A stretch of 64,000 nt of DNA from Sulfurimonas autotrophica DSM 16294. GTDB lineage: Bacteria > Campylobacterota > Campylobacteria > Campylobacterales > Sulfurimonadaceae. A model generated the notes under the pieces. It had not been told where the DNA came from. It searched no databases and saw only the letters and a program-made list of their open reading frames with translations. The translations under genes and the position numbers were made by a program. This document shows positions 9,078 to 21,629 of the stretch, in pieces (position 1 is the first letter of the stretch; every line of letters begins with the position of its first letter). The stretch lies in assembly GCF_000147355.1 (NCBI RefSeq), contig NC_014506.1, forward strand, positions 682,001 to 746,000, written 5' to 3'.

Positions 9078-9952
9078 TTGGTAATCAAGCCCAAAAGCTT
9101 GAAAAACTCGTTGCAGCAAGCTCTCAAAAGAAAAAATCAAAAAAAACACGCTTTATCGCAATTACCAGTGGAAAAGGTGGTGTCGGGAAAAGCACTATAA
9201 GCTCAAATCTTGCATATACTTTATCTAAGCAGGGTTTGAATGTCGGTATATTTGATGCAGATATCGGATTGGCAAATTTAGATGTTATGTTTAATGTGAA
9301 AATTAAAAAAAACATCTTACATGTACTCAAAGGCGAAGCAACGGTTTCTGATATTTTGATTCCTATTACGCGTAATCTCATTCTTATTCCGGGTGAGAGT
9401 GGTGATGAAATATTAAAATATTCTGATATGGCACTTTTTGAAAGGTTTATGCAAGAAGCACAGGTACTGGATAAACTGGATGTGATGATAATAGATACCG
9501 GTGCAGGAATAGGGGAACATATACAAATGTTTTTAAATGCTGCGGATGATGTTATAGTAGTAACTGTTCCGGATCCTGCAGCTATTACAGATGCTTATGC
9601 AACGATTAAAACAATAGCAACATTGAGAGATGATGTCTCTATGATAATGAATCAGGTCAAAAGTGAAAAAGAGGCTCTTGGTGTTTTTGAAAAAATTAAA
9701 AAAGTTGCCAATGCAAATATTGGTTCGCAACTAGACCTGCAATTGATAGGGAAAATAAATGCTGATATTAAAGTTTCATCATCTGTAAAACAACGGGCAC
9801 TTTTTACAACGCTTTATCCTGCATCCCAGCCGAGTAAAGATATAGATGCCATCGTAAATAAAATTGCGCAGAAGCTGGAACGAAATGTGCTGGTTACATC
9901 CAATGAAAGTGGATTATCTGGTTTGTTTAAAAGATTAATGGACCATTTTTAA
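9074..9952 (+). CDS. flhG: Flagellar number regulator FlhG (MinD-like ATPase)
   Basis: FlhG (YlxH, FleN) is a ParA/MinD ATPase that limits flagellar number and works with FlhF. The deviant Walker A motif SGKGGVGKST lies at about 32-41, with FDADIGLANLDVMF and DTGAGIGEHIQMF after it. The basic N-terminus and the C-terminal amphipathic segment, with FKRLMDHF at its end, fit membrane association. At 292 residues it is typical. It overlaps flhF by 4 bases. Confidence 0.94.
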   Translation: MIGNQAQKLEKLVAASSQKKKSKKTRFIAITSGKGGVGKSTISSNLAYTLSKQGLNVGIFDADIGLANLDVMFNVKIKKNILHVLKGEATVSDILIPITRNLILIPGESGDEILKYSDMALFERFMQEAQVLDKLDVMIIDTGAGIGEHIQMFLNAADDVIVVTVPDPAAITDAYATIKTIATLRDDVSMIMNQVKSEKEALGVFEKIKKVANANIGSQLDLQLIGKINADIKVSSSVKQRALFTTLYPASQPSKDIDAIVNKIAQKLERNVLVTSNESGLSGLFKRLMDHF

Positions 9953-9970
9953 GTCTTATTTGGGGTATAT

Positions 9971-10306
9971 ATGCTTGGTGAAAATTTTGTTTATTTTTTT
10001 ACTGTTCAAGGGTTTTTTATAGGAATAATCTTTGGTATATTAAAATCTTTTGATGCTGAAGGGTTATTGGTATATACATTTTTTATTACTATTTTCTTTT
10101 ACCTTTTTTCACATGTAATTATCGCGCTGTATTACAGAACTATAACGGGAAAAGCCTATAACTTTCCAAAAGATATACATGAAAAAGAGTTGGACATTTT
10201 TGTTAAAGAGATAAATAAAAGAGAAAAGTTAATAGACTCTGCATGTAAAATTACTGATATTGCTATTAAAATGAATTCTGAAGATATAGCCGGACAAAAA
10301 TTATGA
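9971..10306 (+). CDS. Small membrane protein of the flagellar operon
   Basis: A 111-residue protein with two hydrophobic segments (about residues 9-24 and 32-53) and a charged C-terminal half with HEKELDIFVKEINKREKL. I cannot assign a family. A small gene also lies between flhG and fliA in Helicobacter (the HP1033 position), so this is probably the counterpart. It starts 18 bases after flhG and overlaps fliA by 4 bases. A role in flagellar placement or regulation is inferred from context only. Confidence 0.7.
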   Translation: MLGENFVYFFTVQGFFIGIIFGILKSFDAEGLLVYTFFITIFFYLFSHVIIALYYRTITGKAYNFPKDIHEKELDIFVKEINKREKLIDSACKITDIAIKMNSEDIAGQKL

Positions 10307-10989
10307 CAAGAAATGCGTACGTTCAAGATTTAAAACACAAAGAAGATGAATTGGCAATTCAGTATCTTCCGGCGGTAAAAGCAATGGCTTTCCGGCTTAA
10401 AGAGCGACTTCCGAGTTCAGTAGACTTTAGTGATCTTTGTGCAATTGGTACAGAAGAACTTATAAAACTAGCAAGAAGATATGACGAAAAACTCAATGAC
10501 TCTTTTTGGGGCTATGCAAAAAAAAGAGTCTATGGTGCAATGCTTGATTATTTAAGAAGCTTGGATATTTTAAGCCGTGCAAGCCGTAAACTTGTAAAAG
10601 CTATAGATTACGCAGTCCAAGAGTATATGTTGACACATGATGAAGAACCAAGTGATGAAGAACTTGCTCAAGTGCTGGATGAGAGCGTAGAAAAAATCCA
10701 TGAAGCACGTATTGCTTCGAGTATTTATACTGTGATGCCTCTTCACGATCAGTTACAGGTCGGTGATGAAGGTGCAGCTCTTGTTCAAATTGAAAAAGAG
10801 GAATTAATCACCGTGATAAAAAAAGTTCTTTCTTCATATAAAGAGAGAGAACAGATGATAATTCAGTTATACTACTTCGAAGAATTGACTTTAAAAGAGA
10901 TAAGTAGTATTTTAGATATTACAGAATCACGTATTTCACAAATTCATAAATCAGTGATTCAAAAAATCAAAGAGAGTATAGGAGCATAA
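10303..10989 (+). CDS. fliA: Flagellar sigma factor FliA (sigma-28)
   Basis: FliA directs RNA polymerase to late flagellar promoters. The 228-residue protein has sigma region 2 with AYVQDLKHKEDELAIQYLP, FSDLCAIGTEELIKLARRYD and FWGYAKKRVYGAMLDYLRS. It also has region 3, and region 4 with REQMIIQLYYFEELTLKEIS and ESRISQIHKS as the -35-binding helix-turn-helix. It overlaps the small membrane-protein gene by 4 bases and is followed after one base by fliM. Confidence 0.95.
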   Translation: MTRNAYVQDLKHKEDELAIQYLPAVKAMAFRLKERLPSSVDFSDLCAIGTEELIKLARRYDEKLNDSFWGYAKKRVYGAMLDYLRSLDILSRASRKLVKAIDYAVQEYMLTHDEEPSDEELAQVLDESVEKIHEARIASSIYTVMPLHDQLQVGDEGAALVQIEKEELITVIKKVLSSYKEREQMIIQLYYFEELTLKEISSILDITESRISQIHKSVIQKIKESIGA

Positions 10990-10990
10990 T

Positions 10991-12091
10991 ATGGCAGATA
11001 TACTATCACAAGAAGAAATTGATGCTCTTTTGGACGTTGTTGAAGATGAGGGTGATAATGTCCTAGAGAGTGATGAAGAGAATTTACTGCCTCAAAGACA
11101 GGTAACTCTTTATGATTTTAAACGTCCCAACAGGGTTTCAAAAGAACAGCTTCGTGCATTTCGCGGTGTCCATGATAAAATGGCAAGAAGTTTGGCATCT
11201 CAAATATCTTCTATTATGCGTTCAATTGTTGAGATACAGCTGCATTCAGTAGACCAAATGACCTATGGTGAATTTTTAATGAGTCTGCCGAATCCTACAA
11301 GTTTTAATGTGTTTTCAGTGAAACCACTTGAGGGAAGCGGTATTATAGAAATTAACCCTTCAATTGCTTTTCCGATGCTTGACAGATTACTGGGCGGTAA
11401 AGGTGAACCTTTTGATGCAAGTCGTGAGTTTTCAGATATAGAATTAAGCCTGTTTGAAACGATTCTTCGTGTTATGATGAGTACATTGAAAGAAGCTTGG
11501 GGCCCGGTCATGGAAATTTACCCGACAATAGAGTCCAAAGAATCTTCTCCTAATGTTGTTCAAATTGTTGCACAAAATGAAATTGTTGTTATGGTGGTTA
11601 TGGAGATTATAATAGGGCATAGTTCGGGAATGATGAATATATGCTACCCTGTTATTTCTTTGGAACCGGTTTTACCAAAACTTGCGAGTCGTGATTTAAT
11701 GTTGAACGAAACAAGTTCTAAAAAAAGTAGAAATACAGAGTTAAAAGTTTTACTCGGTGGTGCAAAAGTAAACGTTGAGGCCAATTTGGGTGATGCAGAT
11801 TTAAGTATGCATGATATACTTGAACTGAAAGTCGGCGATGTGATCCGACTTTCAAGTGCTGCAAATGATATTGTCACGGTCGCAGTAGATGGAAAAGAGA
11901 GATTTCGCGGTGAAATAGGATTACGAAGATTTAGAAAATCTATTAGTATTACAGAAATTATTGAAACAGAAAAAGACACAGTAAAACGTGCCTTAGAAAA
12001 TTTAGAAAAACAAAGACATGAAAAAATTTCCGGTGTAAAAGATATAATACATGAAGATAAAGAAGAATTTGAAAATGAGAGTGAGGAGTAA
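10991..12091 (+). CDS. fliM: Flagellar motor switch protein FliM
   Basis: FliM sits in the C-ring and binds phosphorylated CheY. The N-terminus has the CheY-binding motif LSQEEIDALL (residues 5-14). The CheC-like middle domain and a C-terminal SpoA domain (about 245-330) follow. The acidic tail ends with repeated glutamates. At 366 residues it is of normal length. It is separated from fliA by one base and from fliY by three. Confidence 0.95.
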   Translation: MADILSQEEIDALLDVVEDEGDNVLESDEENLLPQRQVTLYDFKRPNRVSKEQLRAFRGVHDKMARSLASQISSIMRSIVEIQLHSVDQMTYGEFLMSLPNPTSFNVFSVKPLEGSGIIEINPSIAFPMLDRLLGGKGEPFDASREFSDIELSLFETILRVMMSTLKEAWGPVMEIYPTIESKESSPNVVQIVAQNEIVVMVVMEIIIGHSSGMMNICYPVISLEPVLPKLASRDLMLNETSSKKSRNTELKVLLGGAKVNVEANLGDADLSMHDILELKVGDVIRLSSAANDIVTVAVDGKERFRGEIGLRRFRKSISITEIIETEKDTVKRALENLEKQRHEKISGVKDIIHEDKEEFENESEE

Positions 12092-12094
12092 AAA

Positions 12095-12979
12095 ATGAGT
12101 GACTTTATGAAACTATTTGAAGATGAAACAGTTGGTACTATTGAAGCACTTATTGGAACTGCTCCGAGTTTGGAATTAAAAGAAGAACAAGAATTAAGTA
12201 TTATCTCCAATATCGTGCCTCCAATTGTTTTGGTAAAAATTAAAGTAAGCGGCGATGTTGACGCAGATGCAATGATAGCATTACCGCCAAATTTGGCAGC
12301 TTCTCTTTCAGATATGATGATGGGTGAAGAAGCTAGTGATAGAGAAGATGTAAGTGAAGATGATCTTGATGCAGCAAAAGAGATAGTTTCAAATATTTTT
12401 GGAGCTATTAGCAATACACTTTCTGCGCAGAAAGAACTACCTGTTTTATCTTTTAGTATTGAGAATATAGAGCTCGTCGGTGATGATGATGAAGTAAGCT
12501 TGGAAGCTTTCAGCAGAATGTATGTTTATAAGTTTAACTTAGAATCAGTACATTCATTATTGATGTTCATTATAGATGAAAAATTAAAAAATGTATTATT
12601 TCCTTCAGACACTTCATCAGAGAGTGCTGAAATTGAAGAAAATAGGAGCACTGCAGCAGCTTCGTCACACATATCATCAAATTGCGAAGAAGATATTACT
12701 TTAAGCAATGAAGAGATGAAAAATATTGCACTTATAATGGATGTAAAACTTCCTGTAAGAGTAAGAATTGGTAAAAAAAGAATGCTGCTAAAAGATGTAT
12801 TAAATATGGATATTGGTTCAGTTATTGAATTGAATCAATTAGCTAATGACCCACTAGAAATTTTAGTAGATAATCATGTTGTAGCACAAGGTGAAGTAGT
12901 GATTGTAGATGGTAACTTTGGTATACAAGTGACAACTATAGGTACAAAAAAAGAAAGATTGACACAGCTTAAGGGCTAA
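12095..12979 (+). CDS. fliY: Flagellar motor switch protein FliY (FliN-type)
   Basis: At 294 residues this is longer than simple FliN and fits FliY. There is a CheC-like N-terminal domain with DDLDAAKEIVSNIFGA (about 88-103), a linker rich in serine and glutamate (about 170-205), and a C-terminal SpoA/FliN domain with MDVKLPVRVRIGKKRMLLKD. In Helicobacter FliY lies in the same place after fliM. FliY may add phosphatase activity on CheY-P, but I cannot show that from sequence. It precedes mnmA by 20 bases. Confidence 0.9.
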   Translation: MSDFMKLFEDETVGTIEALIGTAPSLELKEEQELSIISNIVPPIVLVKIKVSGDVDADAMIALPPNLAASLSDMMMGEEASDREDVSEDDLDAAKEIVSNIFGAISNTLSAQKELPVLSFSIENIELVGDDDEVSLEAFSRMYVYKFNLESVHSLLMFIIDEKLKNVLFPSDTSSESAEIEENRSTAAASSHISSNCEEDITLSNEEMKNIALIMDVKLPVRVRIGKKRMLLKDVLNMDIGSVIELNQLANDPLEILVDNHVVAQGEVVIVDGNFGIQVTTIGTKKERLTQLKG

Positions 12980-12999
12980 AAGAAAAGTTTGAGGAAATA

Positions 13000-14025
13000 A
13001 TGAAAGAAAAAGTCTTAGTAGGAATGAGCGGGGGTGTTGATTCAACAATTACTTCTCTATTGTTAAAAGAGCAAGGCTATGAAGTAGAAGGTTTATATAT
13101 GAAACTTCACTCAAAACCGGGATATCATGAAATTCATCAAGCACGTGCACAAAAAGCCGCTGATTTTGTCGGTATTAAGTTACATGTACTTGATTTACAA
13201 GAAACATTCAATGAAAAAGTATTTCAGCCGTTTATAGATACATACGCTGAGGGTAAAACTCCAAATCCATGTGCATTATGTAATAGAAATCTTAAATTTG
13301 GTGAGATGATAAAGTTTGCTGATGAGATAGGTGCTCAGTATTTGGCAACCGGACATTATATTAAAACAGATGGGGAGTATTTATATGCTGCTGATGATGA
13401 CACAAAAGATCAAAGTTATTTTCTTTTCTATATTAATAGAGAAATTCTTCCAAGATTAAAATTTCCTTTAGGAGAACGTCATAAAAAAGATATAAAAGAG
13501 TTGGCTGCATCTATAAAAGGATTAGAATCATTTTCATCACAGGCAGAATCGAGTGAAATATGTTTTGTGGAAACCACATATACAGATTTACTAAAAGATT
13601 ATGTAAAAGTTGATCAGGTCGGAGAAGTACTTGATCAAGAAGGTAATGTGGTTGGCGAGCATAAAGGATATATGCACTATACAATTGGAAAGCGCAAAGG
13701 CTTTACAGTGCATGGCGCACATGACCCTCATTTTGTACTGAGTATTAACCCTGAAAAAAATCAAATAGTTGTTGGAAAAAAAGAAGATTTAGCCTGCTAT
13801 GATGTAAAGCTCAATAATTTAAATATGTTTGATGATAGAAAAGAGTTTGATACAACTGTAAAACTGCGCTATAGAACTAAAGCAGTAAAATGTAATGTAA
13901 AGATAGAAAATGATGTTGCATACCTAAAATTAGAAGAGAGTGTATTTGGTGTTGCAGTTGGACAAGCTGCAGTATTTTATGATGATGACAAGCTAATTGG
14001 TGGTGGCTGGATTATAGAATCTTAG
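13000..14025 (+). CDS. mnmA: tRNA-specific 2-thiouridylase MnmA
   Basis: MnmA puts sulfur on U34 of tRNAs for Glu, Gln and Lys. The PP-loop GMSGGVDST lies at about 8-16. The first catalytic cysteine lies in TPNPCALCNRNLKFG and the second in SSEICFVE. At 341 residues it is a little shorter than the E. coli protein. A GAGGAA ribosome site precedes the ATG. It is the last gene before the rRNA operon on the same strand, and I see no strong T-tailed terminator behind it. Confidence 0.95.
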   Translation: MKEKVLVGMSGGVDSTITSLLLKEQGYEVEGLYMKLHSKPGYHEIHQARAQKAADFVGIKLHVLDLQETFNEKVFQPFIDTYAEGKTPNPCALCNRNLKFGEMIKFADEIGAQYLATGHYIKTDGEYLYAADDDTKDQSYFLFYINREILPRLKFPLGERHKKDIKELAASIKGLESFSSQAESSEICFVETTYTDLLKDYVKVDQVGEVLDQEGNVVGEHKGYMHYTIGKRKGFTVHGAHDPHFVLSINPEKNQIVVGKKEDLACYDVKLNNLNMFDDRKEFDTTVKLRYRTKAVKCNVKIENDVAYLKLEESVFGVAVGQAAVFYDDDKLIGGGWIIES

Positions 14026-14098
14026 CCATCCAAAAGTTCTATAAAAAGTAACAAATAAAAAACTTCAAAAACTTCTCATAAATCCTTATAAACATTAA

Positions 14099-14457
14099 GC
14101 GAATTCTAAGCAACACTCCCCTATAATTCCCATCCACAAACAGAGAGACCTTGTTTAAAAGGCCTAGAGAGACTTCGAGTTGAAGCCGATTGAAATTGTT
14201 TGAGATCATTGAAAACTAAGCAAGTAAGAGACTTTTTATCATAAAGATAAAGAGATAAATTACTTAGAAATAACTAATAAAACAACAACCGTCTATTCTA
14301 TTTTGAAATCTAACTATTTATAGTTAGTTTCCCTATAGTAATAGATAACTATATTCATTAAGAGCTTAAGCACTCTTAATGTCTTAATAAAGCCAATGAT
14401 TTTTAAATCTTGGGCAAAGATCAGTAATGCACAGTAATGTGTTCTTTACATAATTCA
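14099..14457 (+). promoter_or_regulatory. rRNA operon promoter and 16S leader
   Basis: This gap of over 400 bases between mnmA and 16S holds a perfect -10 box TATAAT at 14122-14127; the -35 is not clear. The leader then carries the left arm of the 16S processing stem (14204-14230). A BoxA-like element, TGTTCTTTACA, lies near 14439-14450, just before mature 16S, and could recruit the Nus antitermination complex. No protein-coding frame is evident. Confidence 0.7.
14204..14230 (+). repeat. 16S processing stem, left arm
   Basis: These 27 bases are complementary to 16059-16084 downstream of 16S, with 26 pairs including one G-U. The two arms would pair in the pre-rRNA to loop out the 16S molecule, the usual substrate of RNase III. 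The pairing was read directly from the sequence. Confidence 0.85.
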
Positions 14458-15976
<1,519 letters not shown>

Positions 15977-16058
15977 CTAGAGTAAAGTCAATCATTCATT
16001 TGAATTGACATACAAAAAGAAAATCTCACAAGAGATCGTTTATTTAGTTACTTTCTAA

Positions 16059-16084
16059 TCTTACTTGCTTAGTTTTCAGTGATC
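16059..16084 (+). repeat. 16S processing stem, right arm
   Basis: This is the partner of 14204-14230. It lies about 80 bases after the mature 16S end and before the tRNA-Ile, so cleavage here would free 16S from the tRNA-23S part of the transcript. Confidence 0.85.
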
Positions 16085-16263
16085 TATGTTCTATAACATT
16101 GATTATGTCAGAGGGAGTAACTTCTAAAACATTCACAAGATGTTTTGGAAGGGATTTTTGTTTTTATCAAGGAAAGTTCTTTGTGGAGTGCGGAGCGTAC
16201 TAAATGTACGTGACAAACGGAACAAAGGTTCTGACGCCGAGAAAAGCAAAAAGCACCCCAAAA

Positions 16264-16340
16264 GGGCCTATAGCTCAGCTGGTTAGAGTGCACCCCTGAT
16301 AAGGGTGAGGTCCCAGGTTCAAGTCCTGGTAGGCCCACCA
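16264..16340 (+). tRNA. tRNA-Ile (GAT anticodon)
   Basis: A 77-nt cloverleaf with encoded CCA. The acceptor stem is GGGCCTA/TAGGCCC. The D-arm is GCTC...GAGT, with one G-U pair. The anticodon stem is CACCC/GGGTG around CTGATAA, giving anticodon GAT at 16298-16300. The T-arm is CCAGG/CCTGG around TTCAAGT. It sits in the 16S-23S spacer. The tRNA-Ala that often accompanies it is not present in the remaining 286 bases before 23S. Confidence 0.97.
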
Positions 16341-16626
16341 TTTTTGAGCGATTTGCACTAAAAAATGAGACTCACTTGCTATAGCAAGCTTCGCCTCTTT
16401 TTTTAGCACAACTCATCTCAAAACGAGTTTTCAGAAATTAAATTTAAGCTTTTTATTTTAAAAGTTTAAATTTGGTTTTTAAGACCAAACGATCATTAAA
16501 TTACAATTGTTAAAGTCAACAACTATAATAAAGAAATTTATTATAAACTAAATAACTACAATAACAGATCATTCATCTTATTTTCTGTAGAGATACATTA
16601 AATAAGGTAGTGAACGCAACATAGAA
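16341..16626 (+). other. tRNA-Ile to 23S spacer with processing stem arms
   Basis: No tRNA or protein gene is seen in this 286-base spacer. It contains three segments complementary to sequence downstream of 23S: 16507-16522 with 19612-19627 (16 bp, perfect), 16546-16557 with 19586-19597 (12 bp, perfect), and 16595-16613 with 19543-19561 (19 bp, one G-U). The three nest in the correct order and would form a long stalk around 23S for RNase III processing. Confidence 0.8.
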
Positions 16627-19514
<2,888 letters not shown>

Positions 19515-19745
19515 TACGTTCATTTATTTGAACACAATTGCTTCACTACCTTATTTAGTGTATATCGCTAATAAGAGATATGTTAAGTTATTTAGTTAGG
19601 CTTTATTGCCTTTGTTGACTTTAACAATTTTAACTCACTCAACTAATCTTTATGAGATTAGATATAAGTATATCTGGCACTAAATGCCGATACTCCCGTC
19701 GCTAAAGCGTAAGTGGAGTATAAACGTTATCCTTATATCTGATCT
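19515..19745 (+). other. 23S-5S spacer with stalk arms and a branched hairpin
   Basis: The first part carries the right arms of the 23S stalk (19543-19561, 19586-19597, 19612-19627). The second part, about 19660-19740, folds on inspection into an outer stem AGATATAAG/CTTATATCT. This encloses a small hairpin (GGCACTAAATGCC) and a longer one (ATACTCC...GGAGTAT with an inner CGCTAAAGCG). No tRNA is present. The branched element is probably part of 5S or 23S processing. Confidence 0.65.
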
Positions 19746-19865
19746 TGTCTAGGTGGCTATAGAGAGAGGGAAACGCCTGGTCCCATTCCGAACCCAGAAG
19801 CTAAGCCTCTCATCGCTGATAATACTGCACCTTTCAGGTGTGGAAATGTAGGTCGCTGCCTAGTT
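19746..19865 (+). rRNA. rrf: 5S ribosomal RNA
   Basis: About 120 nt with the 5S signature CCATTCCGAACCCAGAAG and the closing pair CTAGG/CCTAG. Flanking CTGATC and GATCAG extend the terminal stem in the precursor. The boundaries may be off by a few bases. It completes the 16S-tRNA-23S-5S operon. Confidence 0.93.
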
Positions 19866-19940
19866 GATCAGATTCTTTTCTACAATCCATTAATCACATT
19901 TTATATACAATACATAATCTTATATATAGCATTATTTCTA

Positions 19941-19946
19941 TATAAT
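19941..19946 (+). promoter_or_regulatory. -10 box upstream of ung
   Basis: A perfect TATAAT lies 18 bases before the ung ATG, in a very AT-rich spacer after 5S. Such boxes are easy to find by chance in AT-rich DNA, so this is moderate. Placement just before the gene suggests ung has its own promoter with a short leader. Confidence 0.45.
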
Positions 19947-19963
19947 TATAAAAAAGTACAAAT

Positions 19964-20650
19964 ATGATAATTTTAGACGATGAATGGAAAAAATTTCTTA
20001 GTGATGAAATTCATAAAGAATATTTTATTGAACTTATGAAAAAAGTATCTTTAGAATATGAATCAAGAACCGTATTTCCAAGCTATAAAAATATATTTAG
20101 AGCTTTTAATTTAGTAAATCCTTCTGAGGTAAAAGTTATAATTATAGGGCAGGATCCATATCATGGGATGAATCAGGCTAACGGACTTGCTTTTTCTGTT
20201 TGTGACAGATGTAAAATTCCGCCTTCATTGAGAAATATATATAAAGAATTGGTAGATGATTTAGGCTGTAAATATCCTAAAAGTGGTAATCTGACGCAAT
20301 GGACGGCTGAAGGTGTTTTACTTATAAATGCTGTTTTAACAGTAGAAAAAGGGCAAGCAAATTCGCATAAAGAATTTGGCTGGCAGAAATTTACTGATGC
20401 TGTTATTAAAAAACTCTCTGATGAAAAGACAAATTTAGTATTTATACTCTGGGGTGCTCCATCTCAAAAAAAAGAGTCATTCATAGATACAAAAAAGCAT
20501 TTTGTTGTTAAATCTGCTCATCCCTCTCCGCTCTCGGCATACAGAGGATTTTTTGGTTCAAAACCCTTTTCTAAAACAAATGAGTATTTGATTGCTCAGA
20601 AAAAGAAGCCTATTAATTGGTGTCTTGACGCAGAACAAACTCTGCTATGA
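19964..20650 (+). CDS. ung: Uracil-DNA glycosylase
   Basis: Ung removes uracil from DNA as the first step of base-excision repair. Family 1 motifs are all present: GQDPYHG (catalytic water-activating Asp), LLINAVLTV, and AHPSPLSAYRGF. The 228 residues match the usual size. Its 3' end overlaps the convergent gene at 20613-21629 by 38 bases, and the overlap carries real codons of both. Confidence 0.96.
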   Translation: MIILDDEWKKFLSDEIHKEYFIELMKKVSLEYESRTVFPSYKNIFRAFNLVNPSEVKVIIIGQDPYHGMNQANGLAFSVCDRCKIPPSLRNIYKELVDDLGCKYPKSGNLTQWTAEGVLLINAVLTVEKGQANSHKEFGWQKFTDAVIKKLSDEKTNLVFILWGAPSQKKESFIDTKKHFVVKSAHPSPLSAYRGFFGSKPFSKTNEYLIAQKKKPINWCLDAEQTLL

Positions 20651-21629
20651 CGGGGAGATGGTCAGAATAACCTTTTCCTTTATGGCGTCTGAGTCTGCTT
20701 CTTGTTGTCTGCCATCTAAAAATTGATTTTCCTTTAAAGAGATATGGTTTTTCGTATACACTTATACTGTGAAGTTTGTAGTCTAATCCTTTTTTATCAA
20801 GCAAAGCGGCTGATATAAGGATATTGTCCATTGCTTCTTTTTTGCCTCTGTATATATAACTGTACCTTTTTGCTGAATCAGTGTCATACCATAAGTTATA
20901 AAGCTCATCTGAATCAATTTTAGTATGTTTCGCATCCTGTTGATAATTTATAGTACCAAGTATATGGTTGATGCCGGTGATTCCATCTGTATCGTTATGT
21001 TTTCTTTTTCTTTTAAAAATTTTATACTCTTCATAATCAGAATTCAAATCACCGAGCGCTATTATATTTTTTTTTGCTCCAAGTTCCTGCATTCTTTTTT
21101 TTAATTTTTTAGCAGATACAATTCGCATGCTTTCAGGTCCTGCTTTAGATTTCCAATGATTGACTAAAACATATAAATCTTCATTGTTAATTTTAAACTT
21201 CGCTTCTAGTATATTTCTGTATCTATAAGAAGAAGTGACGGCAATCTCATGTGTGTAAACAAAAGGAATTTTACTCAGTATCGCCACTTTTACCGTTGTT
21301 CTTTTTAAATTAGCTATTTTGTAGTATTGATAATAAATACTTTCTCTTTTTAAGGCATATCGTAAATCTTTGAGTGCTTGAAGTGATTCTATCTCTTGCA
21401 GTCCGATAATATCAGGATTCATATCTTTAATGACTTTTGCAATATTTTTCAATTTAACTTTATAGTTTGTATCATTCCAGTTTGATTTGGTATATGGAAT
21501 GTACTCTTTATATTCATGGCCGTTTCGCTGTAAATCAAAAAGATTTTCGACATTATATGTTGCTATTTTCAAAGTTTTTTCTCCATAAACAAATGATACC
21601 AGCAAAGCCAGTAAAAGTAAAAGTTTCAC
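20613..21629 (-). CDS. Secreted endonuclease/exonuclease/phosphatase-family protein
   Basis: A 338-residue protein with a clear N-terminal signal peptide (KLLLLLALLVSFVYG) and the DNase I-like fold motifs IATYNVENLFD, IGLQEIESLQAL, LVNHWKSKAG, ALGDLNSDY and YSDHLPVIAEF. These hold the metal-binding Asn/Glu and the catalytic His/Asp residues. It could be a periplasmic or exported nuclease or a phosphodiesterase; the substrate cannot be read from the sequence. It overlaps the upstream peptidase gene by 4 bases and ends inside ung on the other strand. Confidence 0.85.
   Translation of the reverse strand: MKLLLLLALLVSFVYGEKTLKIATYNVENLFDLQRNGHEYKEYIPYTKSNWNDTNYKVKLKNIAKVIKDMNPDIIGLQEIESLQALKDLRYALKRESIYYQYYKIANLKRTTVKVAILSKIPFVYTHEIAVTSSYRYRNILEAKFKINNEDLYVLVNHWKSKAGPESMRIVSAKKLKKRMQELGAKKNIIALGDLNSDYEEYKIFKRKRKHNDTDGITGINHILGTINYQQDAKHTKIDSDELYNLWYDTDSAKRYSYIYRGKKEAMDNILISAALLDKKGLDYKLHSISVYEKPYLFKGKSIFRWQTTRSRLRRHKGKGYSDHLPVIAEFVLRQDTN

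Noticed and set aside
11644-12414. A 256-codon open frame on the minus strand
   Set aside because: It lies wholly opposite fliM and fliY, which are clear genes, and its product is a low-complexity serine-, leucine- and isoleucine-rich chain without a domain.
16341-16626. A tRNA-Ala in the 16S-23S spacer
   Set aside because: I looked for the acceptor, anticodon and T-loop patterns of tRNA-Ala and found only stem arms for 23S processing.
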